From positions 3,751,001 to 3,815,000 of the forward strand of contig NZ_LR723670.1 of assembly GCF_902502825.2 (NCBI RefSeq): a DNA stretch of 64,000 nt. Direction: 5' to 3'. Every line of letters begins with the position of its first letter. The stretch's first letter is position 1. Below are positions 37,473 through 45,947 of the stretch, one piece after another. Position numbers and translations under genes: made by a program. This DNA is from Pseudorhizobium flavum (GTDB lineage Bacteria; Pseudomonadota; Alphaproteobacteria; Rhizobiales; Rhizobiaceae). The notes below the pieces were generated by a model, which was not told the DNA's origin, did no database searches, and was given only the letters and a program-made list of their open reading frames with translations.

Positions 37473-40096
37473 TCTGCGGCGGCGATGGTACGCATGGCCG
37501 ATCCGGTCGGGATGCGGCAGGTAACGGTCGTTCCGCCACCGGGGCGGCTGTCGATACGCACATCGCCGTGATGGAGGGTGACGAAGCTCTCGACGATGGA
37601 GAGACCGAGTCCCGCACCGCTGCGCTTGCCGCCTTGCGGACTGGAGGAGAAGCGGTTGAAGACGCTGCTCAACATTTCCGCCGGGATACCGGGTCCATCA
37701 TCCGAGACGGAGAAGTAGACGTCCTGGTCGTCACGCCGGCAGGTCAGGGTGATGGTGCTACCCTCGGGCGCGAAACTGGTAGCATTGGTGAGCAGCTTCA
37801 AAAGGATCTGCTTCAGCCGCTGCTGGTCGGCAATGATGCTCCCCAGTCCTCTTGGAGCAGTTATCTCCAGCGTCACGGCATTTTCGTGCAGACGGTCGGC
37901 GATCTGCAACGCCACGTCGTCCAGGAGGTCGTCAAGACCAAGCTCGGTGTAGTTGAGCTCCATGATACCAGCGTCGACCGTGGCGAGGTCGAGGATGTCG
38001 TTGACGATGGTGAGCAGCAGCGAGGAAGATGTCGAAATGTGCTCGACATACTCCGCCTGGCGTTCATTGAGGGGTCCGACGCCCGGGGTCTTCAGCAGAT
38101 CGGTGAAGCCGATGATGTTGGTGAGTGGCGAGCGAAGCTCGTAGGATACGTGCTGGACAAAATCGTTCTTGATCTCGTCTGCCTTCCGCAGCGCCTCGTT
38201 CTTCTCCATCAGCGCACGCTCGGCGCGGGCACTGGCGGTCATGTCGACGAAGGTGAACATCGTCTGGGCATTGGGCAGCGGCGTGACCGCATAGTCGAGG
38301 ATCAGGCCGGAATAGAGTTCGAACGTCCCCTGCAGTGAGGGGCGTGCATCGTCGCCGCCGGTCAGCATCTGGCCAAAACGGCGCCAGCCGTCGGGCTTGT
38401 CGTAGGAGGGGCTGCAGGCTTCCTCGATGGCCCTGATATGCGTGCCCGGCTTTGCCTGCTCTGCCGTGATTCCCCAGAGCGCGCGGAAGGCCGGGTTGGA
38501 AAGCTGGATGCTGCCGTCGGGGCCGAACACCGCCACACCTTCCGAAAGGTGATCGATCGTCTCCCCCTGGACCTGCAGAAGCGTGTTGTAGCGCGTTTCC
38601 AGGTTGACCTGCTCGGTCAGGTTCTCGAAGACCCAGGTGGCGCCACCCTGCGGATGAGCGGTGGCTACCACGCGCAATGTCTCTCCGTTCGGCAGATGCC
38701 AGAGCTCATCCTTGGCATCGAGCGCCTGGTAGATGGAAAGCGCAGACTCTTTCCAGCTTCGCCAGTTGAGCGGTTCGGGAAGCTTGTTGCTGCTGCGCAG
38801 GCGGTCGAGGAGCTCGCTGTTGTCCGGGCGAGAATCAAGGAAGCCGAGATCGAGGCCCCAGAGTGTTACGAAGGCCTGGTTATAGAATTGCAGGCGGCGG
38901 TCACGATCGAAGATCGCCACCGGCGTCCCGAGATTGTCGAGGGTTTCGGCATGGCTGCGAAGCGTTCTCTTCAGCTCCTCCCGGACCGATTCGGCCTCGG
39001 AGACGTCGAGCGCCATGCCTGCTGACCCTCCGGCGGCGACGACGTCAACGATCTCGTAGATCGTCCTGTTGCCGTGAACAACGGTGGAAACACGATCGTG
39101 GAAGGGCGATGCCGGTGTGGCGTTCGCACGGATGCTCTCGCGGGTGATGGTCCCGAGAAACTCCCGAGCCTCGCCGACCGCTTGATCCGGGCTGGCCGCG
39201 TCGACGGCTTCGCTATAGGCGTGGTTGACCCAAGCGAGCTTGCCGTCGCTGTCGCGGCGCCACACCGGCTGTTCCAAGGCGTCGAGTAGGGACTGGAACA
39301 GGGTGATGGAGCCGCGAAGCCGCTCCCGCTCTATCTTCAGTTCGGCAAGTTCTGCACGTAGGTTGTTGAGCGCGATAAAGCGCACGAACGCCTTGCCGCC
39401 GGAGACCCGACCCTGCACCTCGAGGATTTCGTCCCGGATCGTTTCCGCCACCATGTCGAAGGTGCAGGCGTCGCCGCGAAGCGATTCGACAGCTCGTTCC
39501 AGTTCCGCCGCTGATTTGGGTCGCAGCCAGCGCCCGAACGCGAGAAACTCGCGGTCGTTTTGCGGTGCGCCAGTATCGGCCGGCAGTTGTCCAAGGACCT
39601 CGGGACGAGCGATCGAGCCGTCCCAGATGATGATCCTGCGGTTCTTTTCGGCGATCAGGGCCTCGTATTTCGAAATGCGCTGCTGCGCGTCGGAGAGCGC
39701 ATTGCGCATCTCCTGGCTCTCCGCCTCCATATTCCCCTTCTGGCGCACCAGCCAGAGAACCGAAAGCAGGGTTGCACCGAGTGCACCGATGACGAGTGAA
39801 GAGATGGCGACTTCGGACGAGGAAAACAGCCTGACTGCCGCAGGTGCCTGCTGCTGGGCAAGCGCGGTGCCGGCGAATGCTGCGAGGGTACTGCCCGACA
39901 GGAGAGCGGGCATGAGTGACCGTTTCAGGCTCTTCGACCGCAAGGATATGCGGCGAACCTGCGAAGCGTCCCCGCCCTCGCTGAGGGAGGGCGAAGCACG
40001 GCCATCGCAACAGGAAGCCGCCCCTTTCGCTAGGTTCTGTTCGTTCACCGCCATTCCCGGTCTGTCTCCGTCCTTTGCCGCATCTCGACAAGACAT
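37469..40096 (-). CDS. divL: DivL-like PAS sensor (pseudo)kinase with Tyr in the phosphoacceptor site
   Basis: The 875-aa protein has an N-terminal membrane segment (about 95-117), a coiled-coil stretch (122-160), several PAS-like segments (about 265-620) and a kinase core. The HisKA H-box reads HVSYELRSPLT, with Tyr652 where histidine is expected. The ATPase keeps its N-box (LTNATSFAPEG), DDGPGIP and GAGLGLSI. In Caulobacter, DivL has Tyr at this place and steers CckA-CtrA phosphorylation, so a cell-cycle role is likely. The start may be ATG 40096 or 40054. It heads an operon with tsaE-amgK, murU and addBA. Confidence 0.85.
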   Translation of the reverse strand: MSCRDAAKDGDRPGMAVNEQNLAKGAASCCDGRASPSLSEGGDASQVRRISLRSKSLKRSLMPALLSGSTLAAFAGTALAQQQAPAAVRLFSSSEVAISSLVIGALGATLLSVLWLVRQKGNMEAESQEMRNALSDAQQRISKYEALIAEKNRRIIIWDGSIARPEVLGQLPADTGAPQNDREFLAFGRWLRPKSAAELERAVESLRGDACTFDMVAETIRDEILEVQGRVSGGKAFVRFIALNNLRAELAELKIERERLRGSITLFQSLLDALEQPVWRRDSDGKLAWVNHAYSEAVDAASPDQAVGEAREFLGTITRESIRANATPASPFHDRVSTVVHGNRTIYEIVDVVAAGGSAGMALDVSEAESVREELKRTLRSHAETLDNLGTPVAIFDRDRRLQFYNQAFVTLWGLDLGFLDSRPDNSELLDRLRSSNKLPEPLNWRSWKESALSIYQALDAKDELWHLPNGETLRVVATAHPQGGATWVFENLTEQVNLETRYNTLLQVQGETIDHLSEGVAVFGPDGSIQLSNPAFRALWGITAEQAKPGTHIRAIEEACSPSYDKPDGWRRFGQMLTGGDDARPSLQGTFELYSGLILDYAVTPLPNAQTMFTFVDMTASARAERALMEKNEALRKADEIKNDFVQHVSYELRSPLTNIIGFTDLLKTPGVGPLNERQAEYVEHISTSSSLLLTIVNDILDLATVDAGIMELNYTELGLDDLLDDVALQIADRLHENAVTLEITAPRGLGSIIADQQRLKQILLKLLTNATSFAPEGSTITLTCRRDDQDVYFSVSDDGPGIPAEMLSSVFNRFSSSPQGGKRSGAGLGLSIVESFVTLHHGDVRIDSRPGGGTTVTCRIPTGSAMRTIAAAE

Positions 40097-40179
40097 CCCA
40101 CATCGCCCTTGCCCGAAGCAGGAGCGAATCGATGTCTAAGACAATACTTGCTTCGGGAATCGGCGGGAAGGGTGGCGCC

Positions 40180-40214
40180 AAAAAAGAAGGTCGCGATCCG
40201 TCAAGACCGCGACC
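40180..40214 (-). terminator. Rho-independent terminator after ahcY
   Basis: On the minus strand a stem GGTCGCG/CGCGACC (40189-40195 and 40208-40214) with a 12-nt loop is followed by TTCTTTTTT. It starts 31 nt past the ahcY stop and separates it from divL. Confidence 0.85.
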
Positions 40215-40244
40215 ATCAATATCTTGTGGATCAACTTGCTAAAA

Positions 40245-41645
40245 TCAGTACCTGTAGTGTTCTGCCTTGAACGGTCCCTGCGGAGAGACGCCGATATACG
40301 AGGCCTGTTCTTCCGATAGCTCCGTGAGCTTGACCCCGAGCTTGCCGAGATGCAGGCGGGCGACCTTCTCGTCGAGGTGCTTTGGCAGGATGTAGACCTC
40401 GTTCTTGTACTGGCCCTGCTTGGTGAAGAGCTCGATCTGCGCAAGCACCTGGTTGGTGAAGGACGCCGACATGACGAAGGAGGGGTGCCCGGTGGCGTTG
40501 CCGAGGTTCAGCAGGCGGCCTTCCGAGAGAAGGATGATCCGGTTGCCCTTCGGGAATTCGATCATGTCGACCTGGGGCTTGATGTTGATCCACTTCAGGT
40601 TGCGCAGTGCAGACACCTGAATCTCGTTGTCGAAATGGCCGATATTGCCGACGATCGCCATGTCCTTCATGGCGCGCATGTGATCGATGCGGATGACGTC
40701 CTTGTTGCCGGTGGTGGTGATGAAGATGTCCGCACTGTCGACCACATCCTCCAGCACGACCACTTCGAAGCCGTCCATTGCGGCCTGCAATGCGCAGATT
40801 GGATCCACTTCCGTGACCTTCACGCGGGCGCCGGCACCGGCAAGCGACGCGGCCGATCCCTTGCCGACGTCGCCGTAGCCGCAGACGACGGCGACCTTGC
40901 CGGCCATCATCACGTCCGTGCCGCGGCGGATACCGTCGACCAGCGATTCCTTGCAGCCATACTTGTTGTCGAACTTCGACTTGGTGACGGAGTCGTTGAC
41001 ATTAATGGCGGGGAAGGGGAGCAGGCCCTTCTTGGAGAGCTCGTACAGACGGTGGACGCCAGTGGTCGTCTCTTCGGACACGCCCTTGATTGCGTCACGC
41101 TGCCTTGTGAACCAGCCAGGCGAGGCTTGGAGGCGCTTCTTGATCTGCGCGAACAGGATTTCCTCTTCCTCGGAGGCCGGGTTGGACAGCACATCCTCGC
41201 CCGCCTCGGCGCGGGCGCCAAGCAGAATGTACATGGTCGCATCGCCGCCATCGTCCAGAATCATGTTGGACAGGCCGCCGTCGGTCCACTGGAAGATCTT
41301 GTCAGTGTACTCCCAATATTCGGTGAGCGACTCCCCCTTTACCGCGAAGACGGGAATACCGGCTTCGGCGATCGCCGCGGCGGCATGGTCCTGTGTGGAG
41401 AAGATGTTGCACGAAGCCCAGCGCACATCAGCACCGAGGGCCTTCAGCGTCTCGATCAGGACCCCGGTCTGGATGGTCATGTGCAGCGAGCCGGAGATCC
41501 GGGCACCCTTCAGCGGCTTGCTGTCGCCGAACTCCTCGCGGCAGGCCATGAGGCCGGGCATTTCCGTTTCGGCGATGTCGAGTTCCTTGCGGCCATAGGC
41601 GGCAAGCTCGACATCGGCCACGATGTAGTCTTTGTCCGTGCTCAT
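40245..41645 (-). CDS. ahcY: Adenosylhomocysteinase
   Basis: Splits S-adenosylhomocysteine into adenosine and homocysteine, relieving product inhibition of methyltransferases. The 466-aa protein has the NAD-binding [12 protein letters not shown] and the C-terminal KAEHYRY, where Lys and Tyr reach the NAD of a neighbour subunit. It ends in a clear hairpin terminator. A 36-bp inverted repeat lies 89 bp upstream of its start. In rhizobia it follows the HPr gene, as here. Confidence 0.98.
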   Translation of the reverse strand: MSTDKDYIVADVELAAYGRKELDIAETEMPGLMACREEFGDSKPLKGARISGSLHMTIQTGVLIETLKALGADVRWASCNIFSTQDHAAAAIAEAGIPVFAVKGESLTEYWEYTDKIFQWTDGGLSNMILDDGGDATMYILLGARAEAGEDVLSNPASEEEEILFAQIKKRLQASPGWFTRQRDAIKGVSEETTTGVHRLYELSKKGLLPFPAINVNDSVTKSKFDNKYGCKESLVDGIRRGTDVMMAGKVAVVCGYGDVGKGSAASLAGAGARVKVTEVDPICALQAAMDGFEVVVLEDVVDSADIFITTTGNKDVIRIDHMRAMKDMAIVGNIGHFDNEIQVSALRNLKWINIKPQVDMIEFPKGNRIILLSEGRLLNLGNATGHPSFVMSASFTNQVLAQIELFTKQGQYKNEVYILPKHLDEKVARLHLGKLGVKLTELSEEQASYIGVSPQGPFKAEHYRY

Positions 41646-41733
41646 GAAGCTCTCCAGCTGGGGTTTGCGCGCGCTGAGGCGTCACCTCTCGCATTCTGGA
41701 GGCTGGTGTAGCAGGCTTGCCCATGGGAAGCAA

Positions 41734-41769
41734 CGACACATAAAGAAGTGCTTATGTCTTTATGTGTCG
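41734..41769. promoter_or_regulatory. Large inverted repeat between HPr and ahcY, candidate operator
   Basis: Arms CGACACATAAAGA and TCTTTATGTGTCG (13 bp, perfect) are separated by 10 nt that contain a further half site CTTATGT. It begins at the base after the HPr stop and lies upstream of ahcY on the same strand. It may be an operator for a SAH- or SAM-responsive ArsR-type regulator (known to control ahcY in many proteobacteria) or a processing hairpin. No T run follows, so a plain terminator is less likely. Confidence 0.5.
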
Positions 41770-42045
41770 CTAGATCTCTTCGCCAAACCTGTCGGCTACC
41801 AAGCTCTCGAGCGCACTGAGCACCTCCGCCGCCTGCGGCCCCGCCGCGGTGACTTCGACGCTGCAGCCCGGACTGGCGGCGAGCATCATGAGCCCCATGA
41901 TCGACATCCCGCCGACAGTCGTGCCGTCCTTGGTGACGGTGACTTCGGCGTTGAACTTGGCAACCGTCTGGACGAATTTCGCCGAGGCGCGGGCGTGCAG
42001 GCCGCGCTTGTTAACGATGAGGAGCTCACGGGAATGGACTGACAT
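41770..42045 (-). CDS. HPr phosphocarrier protein of the PTS-Ntr type
   Basis: Phosphocarrier of 91 aa. The phosphorylated His17 lies in RGLHARASAKF. The regulatory Ser48 in GGMSIMGLMML matches the serine targeted by HPr kinase, and hprK is two genes upstream. No sugar-specific permease domains are in the window, so it belongs to a regulatory phosphorelay rather than to sugar uptake. It is 11 bp downstream of the EIIA gene. Confidence 0.93.
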   Translation of the reverse strand: MSVHSRELLIVNKRGLHARASAKFVQTVAKFNAEVTVTKDGTTVGGMSIMGLMMLAASPGCSVEVTAAGPQAAEVLSALESLVADRFGEEI

Positions 42046-42056
42046 GCTGGGTTCGC

Positions 42057-42458
42057 TTACTTGCCGCTCAGGACACGGCTTGCGACATTGATGTACTTCC
42101 GGCCTGCCTCGCTGGCCTCCAGAAGCGCCCGGTTCATGTCGTTGTCGCCGCGGACGCCGGCGAGCTTGATCAGCATTGGAAGGTTGACACCCGCGATGAC
42201 CTCGATCCGCCCGCCGTCCATGACGGAGATGGCAAGGTTGGATGGCGTGCCGCCGAACATGTCTGTGAGGATGATGACGCCATGCCCATCATCGGCAACA
42301 GACACCGCATCGACGATGTCCTGACGCCGACGGTCCATGTCATCTTCAGGCCCGATGGAGACCGTCTCAATGTATTTCTGCGGACCGACGACATGCTCAA
42401 GCGCGTGTCGAAATTCCTCCGCCAGCTTGCCGTGGGTGACAAGCACAAGTCCGATCAT
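42057..42458 (-). CDS. PTS EIIA component, mannose (ManX/EIIA-Man) family
   Basis: The 133-aa protein from ATG 42458 begins MIGLVLVTHGKLAEEF, with active His9. DMFGGTPSNLA is the family hallmark. Without EIIB, C or D genes it acts as a phosphorelay output with unknown partners. The upstream in-frame extension was rejected for lack of similarity. It is followed by HPr. Confidence 0.92.
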   Translation of the reverse strand: MIGLVLVTHGKLAEEFRHALEHVVGPQKYIETVSIGPEDDMDRRRQDIVDAVSVADDGHGVIILTDMFGGTPSNLAISVMDGGRIEVIAGVNLPMLIKLAGVRGDNDMNRALLEASEAGRKYINVASRVLSGK

Positions 42459-42574
42459 CAATTCCCCCTGCTCTGGCAACGCGCAGCCCATATCGCACTG
42501 CAAAAGAGGCGTCCAGCGGTGGGAAGCCATCTTCGCCATGTAGACATCAAGTGCAAGTCAAAAATCCGTAGCTT

Positions 42575-43045
42575 TCAGCACGGAAAGGGCGGCGGCAGGC
42601 CGATATCGGGGAAAAACACACCGATTATCGCCAGCGGATCGGCGACATGTGCCGCCAACCGGAGCTGCGGCAGCGTACCGACGCCGTCGATGGAGAAGCG
42701 TTCGGCTTCCGGAGGTAGCCGCTCCATCCTTTCCACCGGGCCAACCCTGACGGCAAGATGAAGCGGTGCGGAAGGCACATGGGGAACGCGGGCAATGCCG
42801 CTGCCACGTATCTCGATCAGCCCGGCGATGGCATCCGGGCATCTTCCCATCAAACAACCGCCTTTTGGCGACAGCAAGACGCGGTCATCGGCAAGTAGCA
42901 TCGCGGAAATCCCGGCGCGCCAGGCGGCCGCAAGGCAGGTGAAGGCCGTCGCCGACTTGCCGGCTCCCGACGGACCGATAAAAAGCAGGCCTGCCGTTCC
43001 GACCACGATCGCGGTGGCGTGAATATTGACCTGGCCACCCGTCAT
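42575..43045 (-). CDS. hprK: HPr kinase/phosphorylase, short alphaproteobacterial form
   Basis: Phosphorylates HPr on serine. The protein is only 156 aa, about half of the Firmicutes enzyme, and keeps only the C-terminal kinase domain with Walker A GPSGAGKS (24-31) and the ADDRVLLS block. Loss of the N-terminal domain is normal for this group. Its start overlaps the chvG stop by 4 nt, tying it to the ChvG-ChvI system; HPr Ser48 is its expected substrate. Confidence 0.9.
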   Translation of the reverse strand: MTGGQVNIHATAIVVGTAGLLFIGPSGAGKSATAFTCLAAAWRAGISAMLLADDRVLLSPKGGCLMGRCPDAIAGLIEIRGSGIARVPHVPSAPLHLAVRVGPVERMERLPPEAERFSIDGVGTLPQLRLAAHVADPLAIIGVFFPDIGLPPPFPC

Positions 43046-44841
43046 GAAGGCTCTCCGGCTGGCAGGGAGAGCACAAAACGGGCTCCTCTGACCGCGCCGC
43101 GTGCATCGACGATATTTTCGGCCCTGAGGGTGCCGTTGTGGGCTTCGGCGATCTGGCGGCTGATTGAGAGGCCGAGGCCCGAATTCTGGCCAAAGCTCTC
43201 GCCTTCGGGCCGGTCCGTATAGAACCGCTCGAAGATGCGGTCGATGTCCTCGGCCTGAATGCCTGGACCGTTGTCCTCGACGGTGACATTGACGCGGCCG
43301 CGAGACTGGGAGAGGCGTATGGAGATGCGACCGCCGTCGTCGGGTACGAAGGAACGTGCATTCTCGATGAGGTTGGTGATGATCTGACCGAGCCGCAGGT
43401 CGTGTCCATTAACGATGAAGTCTTGCTTGGCCCCCTTGGCATCCACTGCAAGATCGATCTCCACCGGCTTGCGGCCATTGCGGATCTGCCGCGAGATATC
43501 GACGAGATTACCGAGCAGCACGCGCAGGTCGACCGGCGTGGAATCGGTACGGGCCAATTCCGCATCGAGACGCGAGGCGTCGGAAATGTCACTGATCAGG
43601 CGGTCGAGCCGGCGGACGTCATGGAAGATGATCTCCGTCAGGCGCCGCTTTGCATCATCCGACTTCGCCAGCGGGAGGGTCTCCACGGCGCTACGAAGCG
43701 ACGTCAGCGGGTTCTTCAACTCGTGGCTGACATCTGCGGCGAAGCTCTCGATCGCGTCGATGCGATCGTAGAGCGCCGTGGTCATCTCCCGAAGCGCGAT
43801 GGAGAGGTTGCCGATCTCATCCTGGCGATAGGCGAAGTCGGGAATTTCCTCGCGCTGTTTGGCGCCGCGGCGGACGCGGATTGCCGCTGCCGCCAGACGC
43901 CGAAGGGGATTGGCTATGGTTGAGGAAAGGAGGAGCGAGAGGAGGATGTTCACGAGCGTCGCAACGCCGAAGACCCTCATGATCGCAAGCCTCTCCGCAT
44001 GGACGATCTTGTCGATGTCGCCGGCCTGGGTCGACAAAAGCAGCACCCCGAGGACGGCGCGGAAGCGTTGCACCGGAACCGCGACAGAAACGATCAGCTC
44101 TCCCTTGTCATTGATACGGACGACCGCGCCCCGCACGCCGGTAAGGGCATTCATAACCTCCGGATAGATCGATCCGTCGCCGCCGGGCGCTTCCCTGTAA
44201 ACCGGAAGGTTGCGCTGCTGGAGCATGCGGTTGAACAGGCCGACGATGCGGTCGTTCCAGCTCATCGATTCCTGCTCGACCGGCGGCAGGTCGAACCGGA
44301 GCACCTGGCCGCGGGAATAGAGATGCCGGGAGTCGAGAAGGAGATTTGCATCCGCATCGAAAAGCCGGGCCCGCGTTCGGGTCGGAGAGATCAACCGCCG
44401 CAGGACGGGTGCGACTCGGTCCGGATCGATCGGAAAATCGAGGTCCTCGTCATTGGGAACCGGCGTGATGCTTTGCCCGGCCTGCAACTCGAGCAACTTC
44501 TCCGGATCGATGGTGATGGAGTTCGTATCGACCGAAGCGGAGGCCGAGATCGCTCCGGCGATGATCTCGCCCTGGGTCAGCAGGCTCTCGACGCGTGCGT
44601 CGATCAGCCCTTCGCGGAACTGGTTGAGGTACAGGATACCACCCACCAGCACGACCGTGGCTGCAATGTTGAAGAACAGGATCCGCCTTGTCAGGCTGGA
44701 GAAGACGGCGTGACCGAAGACACGTCGGATGAGAATGAACGGACGCGACCAGATGCGCCTAGGCTTCCGGCGCATCTCCGCATCGGAGGCGTCAAGCATA
44801 TCATCGTCGAGCAGTTGGTCTGCCACGCATCGTCCTTTCAA
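43042..44841 (-). CDS. chvG: Two-component sensor kinase ChvG (ExoS)
   Basis: Membrane histidine kinase that responds to envelope or acid cues with ChvI and the periplasmic inhibitor ExoR in rhizobia. The 599-aa protein has two membrane segments (about 54-73 and 287-308) around a periplasmic domain, a HAMP-like linker, phosphoacceptor His373 in VSHELKNPLTSL, and the ATP motifs LIENARSFVPDDGG and SGLGLSISRQ. It is separated from chvI by 55 bp and overlaps hprK by 4 nt. Confidence 0.95.
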   Translation of the reverse strand: MKGRCVADQLLDDDMLDASDAEMRRKPRRIWSRPFILIRRVFGHAVFSSLTRRILFFNIAATVVLVGGILYLNQFREGLIDARVESLLTQGEIIAGAISASASVDTNSITIDPEKLLELQAGQSITPVPNDEDLDFPIDPDRVAPVLRRLISPTRTRARLFDADANLLLDSRHLYSRGQVLRFDLPPVEQESMSWNDRIVGLFNRMLQQRNLPVYREAPGGDGSIYPEVMNALTGVRGAVVRINDKGELIVSVAVPVQRFRAVLGVLLLSTQAGDIDKIVHAERLAIMRVFGVATLVNILLSLLLSSTIANPLRRLAAAAIRVRRGAKQREEIPDFAYRQDEIGNLSIALREMTTALYDRIDAIESFAADVSHELKNPLTSLRSAVETLPLAKSDDAKRRLTEIIFHDVRRLDRLISDISDASRLDAELARTDSTPVDLRVLLGNLVDISRQIRNGRKPVEIDLAVDAKGAKQDFIVNGHDLRLGQIITNLIENARSFVPDDGGRISIRLSQSRGRVNVTVEDNGPGIQAEDIDRIFERFYTDRPEGESFGQNSGLGLSISRQIAEAHNGTLRAENIVDARGAVRGARFVLSLPAGEPS

Positions 44842-44896
44842 GGGACAGGCCGATCTCCCGTCCTGGCGCGGCTCCTACGGTGAGGCGTTGCCCTGG

Positions 44897-45619
44897 TCAG
44901 GCGGCCTCGCGGAAGCGATAACCCACCCCATAGAGCGTCTCGATCATGTCGAAATCGACGTCGACCATCTTGAACTTCTTTCGCAAGCGCTTGATGTGAC
45001 TGTCGATCGTGCGGTCGTCGACATAGACCTGTTCATCGTAGGCCGCGTCCATGAGCGCGTCGCGGCTCTTCACCACGCCGGGCCTCTGGGCGAGCGAGTG
45101 AAGTATCAGGAATTCGGTCACGGTCAAGGTGACGGGCTCGCCCTTCCAGGTACAGGTGTGACGCTCCTGGTCCATCAGGAGCTGCCCGCGTTCCAGCGTA
45201 CGGGCCTGCTGGGCCTCTGTTCCCGCCTTGCTACCGACTACCCCCAAGGTCTCCCTGGCGCTCGCCCGGCGAAGAATGGCCTTGACGCGCTCCACCAGCA
45301 GACGCTGGGAGAAGGGCTTGGTGATGAAGTCGTCGGCGCCCATCTTGAGGCCAAACAATTCGTCGATCTCCTCGTCCTTCGACGTGAGGAAGATCACCGG
45401 TATGTCCGACTTCTGCCGGAGCCGGCGCAGTAGTTCCATGCCATCCATGCGGGGCATCTTGATGTCGAAGATCGCCAGCTGCGGCGGCCGGGCAAGAAGC
45501 CCGTCGAGTGCGGATGCGCCGTCCGTGTAGGTCTCGACCTTGTAACCCTCGGCCTCCAGTGCAATCGACACTGACGTGAGGATGTTGCGGTCGTCGTCCA
45601 CCAGGGCGATTGTCTGCAT
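44897..45619 (-). CDS. chvI: Two-component response regulator ChvI
   Basis: OmpR/PhoB-type regulator of 240 aa, partner of ChvG. The receiver domain has acidic pocket D8-D10, phospho-Asp52 ([11 protein letters not shown]), and TKPF Lys. A C-terminal winged helix ends with [14 protein letters not shown] chose ATG 45619 ([12 protein letters not shown]), the family start, over the frame's upstream GTG/ATG. It controls exopolysaccharide, motility and host-associated genes in Sinorhizobium and Agrobacterium. Leads the chvI-chvG-hprK-EIIA-HPr set. Confidence 0.96.
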   Translation of the reverse strand: MQTIALVDDDRNILTSVSIALEAEGYKVETYTDGASALDGLLARPPQLAIFDIKMPRMDGMELLRRLRQKSDIPVIFLTSKDEEIDELFGLKMGADDFITKPFSQRLLVERVKAILRRASARETLGVVGSKAGTEAQQARTLERGQLLMDQERHTCTWKGEPVTLTVTEFLILHSLAQRPGVVKSRDALMDAAYDEQVYVDDRTIDSHIKRLRKKFKMVDVDFDMIETLYGVGYRFREAA

Positions 45620-45947
45620 GCTCTCTGTCTCCACTACCATTCGTGCGCATCTCCAGGAGTATCCCAGCCGCGTCGGTGTTCCGACGATGCGCGTCTTGAG
45701 TATAAAGGTGGAACAAATTGTGGCAAGGCAAGGGATCGAGGGGAGGGAGTCACAATCCCTCTATTCAAATGAGGGGGTTTCAGGCCGAGGTTAAAACGCG
45801 ACCTAAACCGATTTAAGAAGAAATAAATTTTTTTAAATCGATTAATTTATTGATATCGTTGGATTATCGCCCTCCACCCTACTTGCTCTTTATGAAGCCC
45901 GGCGCTAGTTGAGGGCCACATCCAACGCCAAGGGAAGGAAGGCGCGC
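45620..45947. promoter_or_regulatory. Divergent chvI-pckA control region with two LacI-type operators
   Basis: This 328-bp gene-free gap is AT-rich at 45790-45860. Two similar 12-bp near-palindromes with central CG lie at 45804-45815 (TAAACCGATTTA) and 45834-45845 (TAAATCGATTAA), centres 30 bp apart. The central-CG form fits LacI-family operators. In Sinorhizobium the LacI-type regulator PckR controls pckA, so these are its candidate sites. The ribosome site AGGGAAGGAAGG precedes pckA. No small gene is evident. Confidence 0.55.

Noticed and set aside
41646..41733. SAH riboswitch in the ahcY leader
   Set aside because: I could not recognise the conserved core or pseudoknot in the 88 nt between the inverted repeat and the start; a covariance-model search would decide.
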